From Laguncularia racemosa (Eukaryota > Streptophyta > Magnoliopsida > Myrtales > Combretaceae), in the NCBI GenBank assembly GCA_037954665.1, contig JBBMOL010000013.1:2604001-2668000 (forward strand): DNA of 64,000 bases, written 5' to 3'. The position numbers and the translations under genes are program-made. The notes under the pieces are model-generated. The model was not told the DNA's origin and ran no database searches. It saw only the letters and a list, made by a program, of their open reading frames with translations. Shown here piece by piece: positions 49,149 through 60,765 of this stretch (positions within the stretch are counted from its first letter, which is position 1; each line of letters opens with the position of its first letter).

Positions 49149-52100
49149 ATGATGAACGAGAGAGACTCTGCCTCATCCGAAGTCACGTCACTCCCAGCCC
49201 CTATCAAAACCAGCCATGGAGGAACTGAAAATGCATCTCTTCTCATCACTGGACACAAACTCAATGGTCACAACTTTCTCCAATGGTCCCAATCTGTGAT
49301 GATGTTCATCTGTGGAAGAGGAAAAGATGAATATCTCACTGGAGAAGGTGTCATTCCAGAGAAAAATGATCCACAATTCAAGACATGGAACACTGAGAAT
49401 CACTTAGTGATGTCTTGGTTGATAAACTCCATGAATAATGAGATAGGTGAGAATTTTCTCCTATATAAGACAGCAAAGGAAATGTGGGATGCAGTTAGGG
49501 AGACGTATTCCAGTTCTGAAAACACCTCAGAACTTTTTGAGATTGAAGCCAAGCTGCATGATCTTCGACAAGGAGAGCTTACGGTTACTCAATATTTCAA
49601 TACCCTTACTCGCTATTGGCAACATCTTGACTTGTTTGAAGTCCACACGTGGAAGTGCCCGAAGACACAGCTTTATACAAAAAGATAGTAGAACAAAAAC
49701 GAACCTTCAAATTCCTTCTTGGTCTCAACAAAAATCTGGATGAAGTCAGAGGCAGAATTATGGGAACCAAGCCTTTTCCTAGCATCCGAGAAGCCTTTTC
49801 TGAAGTTAGACGTGAAGAAAGCAGAAGGAAGGTTATGATGGGATCACAAAATTCCACTCCAACCTTTGAAGGTTCTGCCCTTGCAACACGAGGACCACCA
49901 CCGAACAACAATGACAACCGGCAAAGGAAAGGGAGACCTTGGTGTGATCACTGTCGTAAACCTGGCCATCTTAGGGAAACCTGCTGGAAAATCCATGGGA
50001 AACCGGCTGATTGGAAGGCATCACGAGCAACCAATGCTAACATTGCAGCATCCTCATATGACAACACAACTTCAACCTCAAACGGGTTAAGTCCCTTCAC
50101 CAAAGAGCAATTGGAAGTTCTGCAGAAACTATTCAATCAAAACACGGTCTCGCAGCCTCAATCCAACACTTCTAGGTCTGGAACCAGCTTGTTAGCATAG
50201 TAAGGTAATTCCTCGTTGGCTCTTATGGTTGACAAATGGCACACAAAACCGTGGATTGTTGATTCTGGAGCTTCAGATCACATGACAGGAGATGCAACAA
50301 TATTTTACAAGTACAGTCCATCCAATAGCAACTCCACAGTCCGAATAGCTGATGGTTCACTATCAAAAGTTGAGGGAATTGGTTCAGTCAAGATTAATAA
50401 GAATCTGACTTTAAATTCTGTTCTCCATGTTCTTAGTTTGGATTGTAATTTACTTTCCATTAGTAAATTGACTTGTGATCTAAATTGCATAACTAAGTTT
50501 TTCCCCAAACTTATGTGAGTTTCAGGAATTGGATTCGGGGAAGACGATTGGCAGTGCTGAGATGTGTTCTGGACTTTATCTCCTCAAAAACCATTCTCCT
50601 CAAAATACACAAACTCAACCCACAAGTGAAGCTCCTGTTACAAGTCAGTCTGTTTTCAATTCCTATGTCAATAAAGATAGTGAAATTATGCTGTGTCACT
50701 ATCGTCTTGGGCATCCTAATTTTGTGTATTTAGAGAAGCTTTTCCCTTCAATGTTTATCAATAAAAATCCAAAACATTTTCAATGTGAAATTTGCCAGTA
50801 TTCCAAACACACTCGTAATACTTATCCTAGTTGCTTGTACAAACCATCTCGTCCATTTGCCATGATTCATAGCGATGTATGGGGCCCCTCAAGGGTGAAA
50901 AATATAACAGGAACTCGTTGGTTTGTATCATTTGTTGATGATCACACTAGGTTGACTTGGATATTCCTCATGAAAGAAAAATCAGAAATATGTCAATTTT
51001 TCAAAAATTTTAACTCTATGATACAAACACAATTCCAGACCAAGATTCAAGTTTTTAAAACAGATAATGCCAAAGAATACTTCAAATCTGTTCTAGGTTC
51101 TTATCTCCTAGAATAAGGCATAGTTCACATAAGTTCCTGTGTTGATACTCCCCAACAAAACGGGGTAGCAGAAAGAAAAAACAGACATTTACTTGAGGTG
51201 GCCCGATCTCTCATGTTTTCCACACATGTTCCAAAATTCTTCTGGGGAGAAGCCGTCCTTACATCCGCATATCTCATCAATAGAATGCCATCCAGAGTTT
51301 TGAAATTTCAAACTCCCCATCAAGTCCTCCTTCAACACTTCCTACAGACCAAAATCATCACATCACTAGAACCAAAAGTATTTGGGTGCTCAGCATTTGT
51401 TCATATACAGCCACAAAACCGCAACAAGTTAGACCCAAAATCCATCAAGTGTATTTTTCTTGGGTATTCCTCAAAACAAAAAGGCTACAAATGTTATTCT
51501 CCCAGCACCCGCAAATTCTATAACTCAATGGATGTGACATTCTTTGAACATCAATCATATTACTCCAAAACTGAAATTCATGGAGAGAACTTGAGGGAAT
51601 ATCAACTTTGGGAACCTGATCCCAGTCATCCAATCCAACCTCTTGATCCTCCATCACTATAGCCCTCTATCGAGTCGTTTCAACCTGATCCAGTCACTCA
51701 TTCTCTCACACTTGATACACCAGCAGAAAGTCCACCACCACAAACTCCAGTGTCATCTATTCCCAACCAACCCAAATCACCACAAACCGAGGATAAAGAA
51801 CTTCGTGTCTATGTTAAGAGGAAAAGGCCTATTACAGGGATGGAACTCTCAACACCTCTCACACTTGTCCAAGAGCCTGAACCAAGTCCAAAGCCGACTC
51901 AAACTCACTCAGATAAGGGAAAGTCCACTTCTAGGATTGAAAGTATCACTGACAACTGTGATATGCCAATTGCTCTGAGAAAGGGTGTAAGAACTTGTAC
52001 ACAGCATCCTATTCAAAAATTTGTCTCATATGGTAAATATCTACTTCCTATAAGGCATTTGTTTCGACTCTTGACAAAGTGCAGGTACCTAACTCCATTC

Positions 52101-53625
52101 AAGAAGCCTTAACAAATTCTGAATGGAAAAAGGCAGTCTATGAAGAGATCAGGGCTTTGGAGAAGAATGGCACATGGGTGATCACAAAACTTCCTCCAGG
52201 AAAAAGGGTTGTGGGTTGTAAGTGGATCTTTACAGTTAAACATCAAGCTGATGGCAGTATTGAGAGATTAAAGGCACGTCTTGTTGCTAAGGGTTTTACT
52301 CAGTCCTATGGAATTGATTACCAAGAAACATTCGCTCCGGTGGCCAAATTCAATACTATCAGAATTCTTCTCTCTCTTGCAGCAAACCTAGACTGGCCAT
52401 TACACCAACTGGACGTAAAGAATGCATTTCTAAATGGTGATCTAGAAGAAGAAGTTTACATGGAAATACCCCGGGGTTGGAAACTTCATCCAACAACAAC
52501 CAAGTGTGCAAACTTAGAAAATCTCTATATGGGCTCAAGCAATCTCCTCGTGCTTGGTTTGACAGATTTGCAAAAACAATTACAAAGCATGGATACACCC
52601 AATGTCAAGCCGATCACACTCTATTTGTAAAATTCTCTCCAGAAAAGAAGATAGCCATACTAATTGTGTAAGTGGATGATATCGTTTTGACAGGTGACTA
52701 TGAAGAAGAACTACCAAGATTGAAGGGACTCCTAGCCAAGCAATTTGAAATCAAAGAACTTGATGATCTTAAATACTTTTTGGGAATGGAAATAGCACGG
52801 TCCAAGAAAGGAATATTTGTCTCTCAACGTAAGTATGTCCTGGACTTACTAAAGGAGACAGGCATGCTTGGATGTAAACCTGCTAACACTCCAATGGATC
52901 CAACCAAGAAGCTAGGAGCTGAGAAAGACAGTACACCAGTCGACAGGGGGAGATATCAGAGACTTGTGGGACATCTAATTTACCTCTCACATACACGACC
53001 AGACATTGGTTTTTCTGTTAGTGTTGTGAGTCAGTTCATGCACAACCCAACAGAAGAACATATGGGAGCAGTAAACAGGATTTTGAGATATCTCAAGATG
53101 ACACCAGGAAGAGGCTTGTTATACAAGAAGGATAAAAGCCGTGAAGTTGAAATCTTCTCAGATGCAGACTGGGCAGGAGATATTTCAGACAGAAGATCTA
53201 CATCAGGATACTGCTCCTATGTTTGGGGAAACCTTGTGACTTGGAGAAGTAAGAAGCAATCTGTAGTCTCAAGAAGCAGTGCAGAAGCTGAATTTAGAGC
53301 ACTTGCTCTTGGTATCTGTGAGGGCATATGGATACAGAGACTTCTTAGTGAACTCAAAATACAAAGTGAAGGGTCTATGAAGCTGTTTTGTGATAACCAA
53401 GCTACCATTAGTATTGCAAAGAATCCAGTGCACCATGACAGGACAAAGCACATCGAAATTGATCGGCACTTCATCTCAGAAAAGATTGAGAAAGGGATTA
53501 TACAACTAATGTATACTCCTACAAAGTTGCAAGCAGCCGATATTCTCACCAAAGCTCTTCCAAAGACTAACTTTGAAGAATTGAGTCACAAGCTGTGTTT
53601 GTACAACATTTACAACTCAGCTTGA
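49149..53625 (+). pseudogene. Copia-A gag-pol, multiply interrupted
   Basis: Complete domain order. Gag is 49149-50200 (LNGHNFLQWSQSVMMFICGR; CCHC knuckle CDHCRKPGHLRETC), and protease 50216-50518 (WIVDSGASDHMTG). Gag-pre-integrase and integrase are 50529-51660 (CHYRLGHPNFVYLEKLF, IHSDVWGPS, DTPQQNGVAERKN). RT is about 52079-52900 and RNase H to 53625 (FSDADWAGDISDRRSTSGYC). Lesions: frame changes near 49660, 50515, 52050 and 52475; stops at about 50198, 51114, 51660 and 52669. The last replaces the tyrosine of the RT catalytic box, which reads stop-VDD. The last 317 residues (52672-53625) are open. Sequence style fits the Ale/Retrofit-like copia group, an inference from memory. Confidence 0.88.
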
Positions 53626-53632
53626 GGGGGAG

Positions 53633-53882
53633 TGTTGAAAATCTTCCAAAGTTAGTATGTAGATAAATAAGGAAAGCATATGGCTAATTGACAGCCATAT
53701 AATCTTGATATTTATAGCAGAAGAATCAAATCTTATAGGATTTAATGTGATATATTTTTATTCTTTATTTAATCTTCTTAGTCTTCTTAGATTAAGGAAA
53801 GATAGGTTGTACACTAGTATATATATACAATACTTGTATCACTTTCTGAATAAGAGAAAATAAAGAATTCCAAATCTCTTCA
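53633..53882 (+). repeat. Copia-A 3' LTR
   Basis: 250 bp. Same as the 5' LTR except for a 9-bp insertion that doubles TCTTCTTA. Confidence 0.92.
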
Positions 53883-53976
53883 ATATGATTTTACAATAGT
53901 ATTCCAAAAAATACTTTTCTTGAAACCTTCTTTTGGGAATTAATTTACTTCAAAAGGGCAAACCAACACCTATCTC
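53883..53976 (-). repeat. MULE right TIR
   Basis: Inverted copy of the left TIR. Copia-A has inserted at its inner edge, so it begins immediately after the copia-A right LTR. Confidence 0.75.
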
Positions 53977-53986
53977 TTCGAATACT

Positions 53987-54805
53987 AGTGATGGAAGGCA
54001 GCAACCGTGTATAATGCTAATGCAAAATGAAGAATTTAATTTCCTCTTCTTCAAAATACAATTTTTTTTACTCATTTCATATTTAACATGTTCCTTCACA
54101 GCCACTATAGGCAATTTATCTTCCACCCCCGCTTATTGCTAAAAACTACTACTAATTACTTTTTGAAATTGCTATGATAATATTGACAATGCAAACAATA
54201 AATATAGAAAAAAAATATATATATCCATAAAATAATTTCCACGTCTTACCCTTAGTCCGCATGAAAATGTCTGAGCACACAGATTCAAGATGTCACCAAC
54301 TTTTCTTCAATGTGATCAAATCAATCTTAATAGTCACCTCATCAGGTTATATCGCAGGCATCAGCCAGAAAGTACATAGGTACTGTTAAATAAATACAGC
54401 AGACTTTTTTTTTTGGGGGTGGGGGGAGGATAAATCGATACAACAGACCATTTAATCGGACCATTCTCACGTTTGCGATCTCTATGAACTCCTGTTGTAC
54501 TTCGAAGAACCAATAAATTGTCAAAAATGGCGACAGAATAATATGCAGAGTGACGGTTCAGCTGCATGTGGATGCTCGAGCTTGCAAAACTGTTGTCTTT
54601 AGTCACGTCAAAACTGTAATTCACAGGACAGATATGCACACCTTGATGGTCTCTCGCCAAGTAGCAAGTCCCCTATTTTGTTTGGGGGGCGAGGATTGGT
54701 GGAATGCAATTTCCAGAATGGTTGTAGGCATTATTTTGCTATCGGTAAAGCATTGGAAGTTCTCAGGTGCAATTTCTTCAACTGGAAAGCATAATAGCTT
54801 GGACA
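53987..54805. other. 3' flank of NRPC2
   Basis: Should include the 3' UTR of the minus-strand NRPC2 gene. A T10-G5-T-G6 tract lies at 54405-54428. No gene seen. Confidence 0.4.
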
Positions 54806-57426
54806 TCATGAATCAGACAATTTCAGTCGAGGAATGATGTTCATTGATTGAAGCTCCTGAACAGATTGAAACACGAGAAATGATGTTATCCATGAACAAC
54901 GTAGTGGAGCTTGCATAACCCTACCGGTCACAGTATATTTAATAAATTCAAGCAATACTTCGATTGTTGAAGTCATGCTGAAGCATGAAAAACTTGTCAC
55001 ATCTATGTTTATTATCATAATCTCTTATACAAGTTTGTATTGGCTCTGCTCAAATATTATATAAGTTGTGTTTGGTTGATAGAACTGGATAATATAAAGA
55101 GAACTTGATAGCACCGTACAAGAAAAAAGCATAATAAAATCCTCTTGTATCATGTTTGGTTTATACAATATAAAACATGAATTCATACGATGATATAGAG
55201 TTATTTTTTCACATTAACGTGAAAACTCACTGAAAAAACTCTACATTGGATACAATAGCAAAAAGAATAATGATAATATAAGGTTATTTTTTAAAATTTG
55301 AAAATATACTTATTTTGTTTAGTAAAATAAATTTTTATAAAGGTACAAATTTTTTAGGTTTTATCCAGTATCTTGAAGTTCATTTATTCAATAACTTAAT
55401 TCATTATATAAACCAAATGAAAGATAAGAAAATTTTCTAATCTAGCACTATAAAATTATGATAACTAAATATTACTATAGTATTAGAGTAGAATGGTCAA
55501 AACCTTGGTGGAAGCTGACTCAAGTTGTGAGGTTAAGTCCATGTTTTTAATATGTGAGAGTGAACGAGCAATTTACTCTATGAAAACCACATTTCTCTCT
55601 AAAAGTTCATATTTTTTAACCATGCAGGTCTCAAAAAGCTACAATTACTAGTAGATTTAAGCAAAGATTGATGATCAGAGGCGAATGTGGCGATTGATTG
55701 ATGTTGATGGTGGTTAACCATTATGAAAAATATCAATGGATAATTAATTTAACAAAAATAATTTCCATTTTGAAAAAAGAAAACCATTCATTTTCCATTA
55801 ATCTTTCCGTGGTTGTCAACCACTACCATCAAAGGCTAGTTGCTAATTCTACTACTACAACTTACCACTAAAAGCTATTAATGTCCACAACTTCTTGATA
55901 ATATTACGATATTATTAGCTACTAACTACTCGTTTGCCATTTGACAATTTCAAAATTTTGATTTATTATAAATATCAAGAAAACAAACACACCTTCACTT
56001 CTAATTCACTACAGACATCCACATATTATTTAGCTGAGACTTCAACCCGAGGAAAAGAAGACAGAAAATAAAAATGAAAGCAAGGGCCTGCATCCCTCTT
56101 TTTCTCCCCATAGCTATCCAAGATAGTTTTTTATCCTAGAGTTTCCATAGGATCCAGATGTTATAGCTTATTCCGAAGGAAAACTGCTACATTTATTCAA
56201 TGTACAACATGTTCTGAGAATACCAAGGCCCTGCATCCCTTCTCTCTAGGAAGGTGAATTTGACTTAATCAATTACTACACAAAAAGTCAGCCACATGTT
56301 TCTTGGCATTCCTTTTCTATTATAGTGGTAGGAAGAGAACTGCTCCTAAGAGATACCAAAGATACATAACAAGAGGTGGGAAAAAGGGAAGCAGATGATG
56401 GCAAACAGACATTATAACCACCACAGAGCGAATGTAGTGAAGGTTATGCAAGGACTATAAGAAAATACATATGCAGATGGAACTAAGAGCGAAGTTATGC
56501 TACAAATTTATGAACGATTCCAAAACCACATATTTTTGGTCTGTTCAGCACATATAAACAATTCATGCTCAAAAACTTTAATTGCAAAGAAGCATGAAGA
56601 AGTAAATTACACTTATATGTATCGATTTTTTTCGGATTAGTCTCATTTACCTGAAATAGTAGCTTGCATGCATATGGCATTTTCATTGTGGAAATCTTAT
56701 CCCCATTTTTACACGAAGAACATATTCCTGTTTTCAGCTTATGGTTGTAATAACCTAACAAGCCACAAGCTCGGCAGACCTGAGAAAACACAGAGGATTT
56801 TCAGAAGCAGTATATATGACAATCACCTCATCAACTTTTCAAGTGGTAGAATATAAAGCCATTGATAATATTGACATGTGAAATCACAGAATTATAAGGT
56901 GCATATGTTAGTCCATTTAATCAAATGTCTTTTATAGAAACTTGATTATTTGCAATATTGGATAATCTAGAAAATTTGATTAAGTACAGTTCAGTATTTT
57001 AGCTTGAAGTATCAACACAGCTAGCTATTTTTAAGTGCTTCTAGCACAAAATAACATCCACTATTTGATTTGCTGTCTCCCACAACCATTGACAATTAAA
57101 TAGCATCCACTATTTTGTGCTTCTAGCACAAAAGAGCAATATATACCTGAACCTCAAAAGGATCACTAGAAACCATGAGGCGTTCGTATATGAGCATGCT
57201 TGCACCATAAGCTATCAAACAATCACGTTCCATCTCTCCTACTCGTAAACCTGGAAACAGGTTACTATAAAAAAATTGCTCTTCCCCTGTAAATGCAAGA
57301 CAGCATTAAGAAGAAATAAAGCTGAGTTAAAGAGAACGAACCTCCATTTCGAGCTCTTCCCTCAGTAGGTTGTCTAGTCATCATTACACGGGGACCCTGT
57401 CCCCGAGCATGCATTTTATCTAAAAC
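54806..57426 (-). CDS. NRPC2: RNA polymerase III subunit 2 (NRPC2/RPC2), C-terminal four exons
   Basis: Exons on -: 57426-57342, 57250-57147, 56779-56651 and 54856-54806 (stop TGA). All use GT-AG introns, and the phases (0/1/0/0) join without a break into the last 122 residues. Hallmarks are LDKMHARGQGPRVMMTRQP and EGRARNGGLRVGEMERDC (the clamp/anchor region shared by all second-largest subunits), IAYGASMLIYERLMVSSDP, and a four-cysteine zinc site CRACGLLGYYNHKLKTGICS with CSSCKNGD. MPYACKLLFQ and ELQSMNIIPRLKL then close the protein. The zinc-site spacing and LGYYNHKLKTG favour Pol III over Pol II or Pol I paralogues. The enzyme transcribes tRNA and 5S rRNA genes in the nucleus. The upstream exons lie beyond 64000, or the gene is truncated by copia-D. 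The last intron is about 1.8 kb. Confidence 0.9.
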
Positions 57427-57850
57427 CTAATTATCACAAATTCAACGTGTCAACAGGAAAGTTATGTTTCAAGCAAGTTTACAATAGATGAAATAATAAG
57501 TAAAAGGTGCTTCATATGTCAAAAAGCTAATGCCCGCACCACAAATTTGAGTAGTCAACCAGAAGTCTATCCATAGAATGAACGGAATAATAGACTATTA
57601 TTGTTACAAATATCCTAGAAGAAAGGCTTGTGCAATCCAGCACCCAAAAACCGAGTTAAAATTGATGACAGCTGATAAAAGCCACCATCTTACTCTTCAC
57701 GAGAACTGATCCCCGAAAGCATCTTATTGGATTAGAGCCTGGCTCCCTTTGGATGATTCTATGAGCTCCCCAGCCAAAGAAACAAATGGAGACAAGAAAC
57801 GATTGAAATGATTTATGTGGATTGATAGACATGAATCCATTCATGCATCT

Positions 57851-57967
57851 TGTTGGGTAGTTCCACATCGGTTGTGGAGGGGCATGGGTGCCACTTTATA
57901 GGTGTGAGGGAAAGCCTCACTTCAAGAGCTAGCTTTTGGGGTAGAGAAGGCCCAATAGCATTCTACA
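57851..57967 (+). repeat. TRIM left LTR
   Basis: 117 bp, starts TGTTGGGTAGTTCCACATCG and ends CATTCTACA. Differs from the right copy at three sites. Confidence 0.92.
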
Positions 57968-58046
57968 TGGTATCAGAGCCTGGTTTACTCAAACTCCTAG
58001 TTGTCGGTCATGGACGGTTGATTCCATGGGCCGATGTGAGGAGGGG

Positions 58047-58163
58047 TGTTGGGTAGTTCCACATCGGTTGTGGAGGGGCATAGGTGCCACTTTATAGGTG
58101 TGAGGGAAAGCCTCACTTCATGAGCTAGCTTTTGGGATAGAGAAGGCCCAATAGCATTCTACA
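58047..58163 (+). repeat. TRIM right LTR
   Basis: 117 bp. Same termini as the left copy. Confidence 0.92.
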
Positions 58164-58168
58164 CATCT

Positions 58169-58900
58169 CAAAACTATGTTTAGACACAGGTTGTTATATG
58201 GCCCGGGTTTGGGATCTAGTTATGGGGTAATTAACAGCAAAATCATTGATAACAACTTTGTTTTTGTTTAGATTCCTACCTTTCTTGGTGAAACTTATGG
58301 TGAAATTAAGGTTAAGACTCATTAAGAGAGAACCCATCAATCTCATACACTTCGAAAATAAAATACAATGACTTCTCGCATGTTCTATTTCCTAAAGTAA
58401 TACCTTATTTGTGCAAGTCTTGTGACCTAACTTGCCAAAAATAAAGAATAACAATAAATCTAACAAAATCTCCTATTTATAACCATAAATCTAAAACATA
58501 AACTAACAAAACAAGGATAAAATTTTATTTTCTAAATTAATTATTTAGAATCAAGTGCCTGACATTGCCGCTTGTCCTCAAACACGAAGGCTAGAATGCA
58601 ATTGTTTAACAACTAAATCTTTCAGTGCTTGGTTGTCAATATATCAGTCCTAAACATCAACACAAACAGCTTCTTGCAATGAAGTTCATGTGCAAATGGC
58701 TCGCCATTGTTGAAGCAGACTCTTGGCACATTGCTATGTTATATATGAGCATTGACAGCACAAGATCCTTCCTTTTGAGTTCCAACAATTCTGACTGCAC
58801 TTCTTGTGAGGAAAAAGGAAATACTAAAAAATATTTTATTACACTTAGAATAGTATATTGTATTTATATATATACATATATATTAAAAATATATTATACT
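58169..58900. other. Probable NRPC2 intron sequence; no exon seen
   Basis: AT-rich DNA between the TRIM and copia-D, ending in a TA-rich microsatellite (about 58855-58890). I found no NRPC2 exon here. Confidence 0.35.
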
Positions 58901-59165
58901 TGAAGCAAACAATATTGATGAAAAGCTTCTGTGTTTTATTTTAAGGAATGGGTACACATATATATACAATAGAATTATGTCTGACTATATCTTTCTATTC
59001 CTAAAATATGGCCTATATATATATGGTATACAATATTGCTATATATATATGTATATATATATATATACAGAATATTATTACAAGGAAATCACTAGGATAC
59101 TAATTCCTAATATAGAAAAGAATCAAGATGATATCTGCTCCTTTAGGCTCGTTTGATTTCCTACA
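58901..59165 (-). repeat. Copia-D 3' LTR
   Basis: TGAAGCAAACAATATTGATG to GATTTCCTACA; longer than its partner mainly through extra TA repeats (59026-59068). Confidence 0.9.
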
Positions 59166-59172
59166 CTCCCCC

Positions 59173-60738
59173 TCAAACCAGGCGATATATGTTCATTAAA
59201 CTAAGCATTGAGCTTAGTTCAATGAAGTTGGGTCGAAATAGAGCTTTTGTCAGGATGTCTGCCACTTGTTGCCTAGAAGGAACATAGTTAAGAGAAATCT
59301 CGTTTCCTTCTATTTTCTCATTGATGAAGTGCTTATCTATTTCGACATGCTTTGTTCTGTCATGATGAACTGGATTCTTGGCAATTGCAATTGCTGATTG
59401 ATTATCACACATAACTTTAATAGGATCAGAAATACCAATCTTGAGTTCATTCAGGAGACATTTCAACCAAATTCCTTCACATATGCTTTGAGCTAATGCT
59501 CGAAACTCAGCTTCAACACTGCTGCGAGCTACCACTTGTTGATTCTTACTTCGCCATGTTACTAGGTTTCCCCAAACAAATGAACAATATCCGGATGTAG
59601 ATTTTCGATCAATAGGAGATTCAGCCCAGTCTGCATCAGTGTAGATAACAAGTGATCTATCATGTGCCTTCTCAAACATTAACCCCTTTCTAGGATCCTT
59701 TTTGAGATACTTGAGAATTCGATTCATTGCCTCCATGTGATCTGTAGATGGATTACTTGGGTGCTGACTAACAATACTGACTGCAAAACTTATATTTGGG
59801 CGTGCGTGGGTTAGATATATCAACTTTCCCACCAAGCGTTGATAACGCCCCTTATCTGTTGCTAACTCTCCAGTTCGAGGCATTAATTTTGTATTGGGAT
59901 CCATGGGTGTTTCAACAAGCTTGCATCCACTCATACCTGCTTCGGTCAGGAGATCCAGAACATATTTGCGTTGAGAAACTGAAATTCCTTTGCTAGTTCT
60001 GCCTACCTCCATTCCCAGAAAGTATCTTAAATGTCCTAAGTCTTTGATTTTGAATTCTTTGGACAATAAAATCTTAAGTTTTCTCATCTCTCCTTCATGA
60101 TTCCCAGTAAGAACTATATCATCAACATATACAATCAATATTGTAATTCTCCCATCTATGAAATGTTTGATGAATAATGTGTGATCTGCTTGAGATTGAG
60201 AGTACCCACACTGTTTAAGTACTTTTGTGAACCTATCAAACCAAGCTCGAGGTGATTGTTTGAGTCCGTATAATGCCTTTTGTAGCTTGCACACTTTCCC
60301 TTTTGTTTGCTCAGTTTCAAAGCTAGCAGGTATGTCCATATAGACTTCCTCAATTAAGTCTCCATTGAGGAACGCATTCTTCACATCATGCTGGAACAAT
60401 GGCCAATCTTGATTTGCAGCAATAGATAATAACACACGTATTGTATTGAGCTTAGCCACAGGAGCAAAAGTTTCTTGATAATCAATTCCATATGACTGCG
60501 TGAATCCTCTAGCCACTAACCGAGCTTTGTACCTATCAATGCCTCCATCGGCCTTTTGTTTAATTGAGAATATCCATTTACACCCTACAGTCTTCTTGCC
60601 TGGTGGCAATGATACTAGAACCCATGTGCCGTTCTTCTCAAGAGCATTATATTCCTCTAGTGTTGCTGTCCTCCATTTAGGGACCTTTAGAGCTTCATAA
60701 ACTGAACTAGGAATCACAACTTTATCCAGAGAAGTCAC
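59173..60738 (-). CDS. Copia-D reverse transcriptase-RNase H (intact part of pol)
   Basis: Open frame of 521 residues forming the C-terminal half of the copia polyprotein. Its first methionine is simply the first one after an upstream break, not a known start. RT shows KNGTWVLVSLPPGKKTVGCK, YKARLVARGFTQSYGIDYQE, NAFLNGDLIEEVYMDIP, ALYGLKQSPRAWFDRF and the catalytic YVDDIVLTG box. RNase H shows YTDADWAESPIDRKSTSGYC, SSVEAEFRALA, VMCDNQSAIAIAKNPVHHDR and the closing QQVADILTKAL. All active-site words look conserved, so this part could encode an active enzyme if translated, but the upstream half is broken. Confidence 0.88.
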   Translation of the reverse strand: MTSLDKVVIPSSVYEALKVPKWRTATLEEYNALEKNGTWVLVSLPPGKKTVGCKWIFSIKQKADGGIDRYKARLVARGFTQSYGIDYQETFAPVAKLNTIRVLLSIAANQDWPLFQHDVKNAFLNGDLIEEVYMDIPASFETEQTKGKVCKLQKALYGLKQSPRAWFDRFTKVLKQCGYSQSQADHTLFIKHFIDGRITILIVYVDDIVLTGNHEGEMRKLKILLSKEFKIKDLGHLRYFLGMEVGRTSKGISVSQRKYVLDLLTEAGMSGCKLVETPMDPNTKLMPRTGELATDKGRYQRLVGKLIYLTHARPNISFAVSIVSQHPSNPSTDHMEAMNRILKYLKKDPRKGLMFEKAHDRSLVIYTDADWAESPIDRKSTSGYCSFVWGNLVTWRSKNQQVVARSSVEAEFRALAQSICEGIWLKCLLNELKIGISDPIKVMCDNQSAIAIAKNPVHHDRTKHVEIDKHFINEKIEGNEISLNYVPSRQQVADILTKALFRPNFIELSSMLSLMNIYRLV

Positions 60739-60765
60739 AAATGCTTGGAATTTCTGTGATAGGTT

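Larger units (their letters stand above)
48606..53882 (+). mobile_element. Copia-A: young Ty1/copia element inside the MULE
   Basis: LTRs 48606-48846 and 53633-53882, exact target duplication ATATG (48601-48605 and 53883-53887), primer site TGGTATCAGAGCC at 48847 and purine tract TTGAGGGGGAG before the right LTR. By eye the LTRs differ only by a 9-bp tandem insertion in the right copy (about 53771), so insertion was recent. The coding region is nevertheless broken in several places. A T-run of about 31 lies in the leader (48932-48961). Confidence 0.92.
44004..53977 (+). mobile_element. Mutator-like element (MULE) with TIRs, transposase and plant mobile domain
   Basis: Terminal inverted repeats start GAGATATGTGTCAGTTTG (left, 44004) and, read inward from the right (53976), GAGATAGGTGTTGGTTTG. 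They pair over about 90 bp. GAGATA is also the start of maize MuDR TIRs. The bordering 9-mers TCAAATATT (43995-44003) and TCGAATACT (53978-53986) agree at 7 of 9 positions, as expected for an aged 9-bp duplication. Inside are a 39-bp minisatellite, a decayed MuDR transposase, a plant mobile domain and copia-A. Own length is about 4.7 kb. No gene is visible between 47870 and 48605. Confidence 0.78.
57851..58163 (+). mobile_element. Complete TRIM element (313 bp)
   Basis: Terminal-repeat retrotransposon in miniature. It has 117-bp direct repeats (57851-57967 and 58047-58163), a 79-bp interior with the tRNA-Met primer site TGGTATCAGAGCC at 57968, and the purine tract GAGGAGGGG before the right repeat. 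An exact duplication CATCT flanks it (57846-57850 and 58164-58168). The repeats differ at three positions. It encodes nothing and relies on other elements to move. It lies just upstream of the last exons of NRPC2, probably in an intron. Confidence 0.93.

Noticed and set aside
54342..54660. Minus-strand open frames with PPPP/KKK runs
   Set aside because: Produced by the T-run/G-run tract in the NRPC2 3' flank.
57656..57868. Minus-strand open frame overlapping the TRIM LTR
   Set aside because: Lies in the presumed NRPC2 intron and its start region is TRIM sequence; no resemblance to the polymerase subunit.
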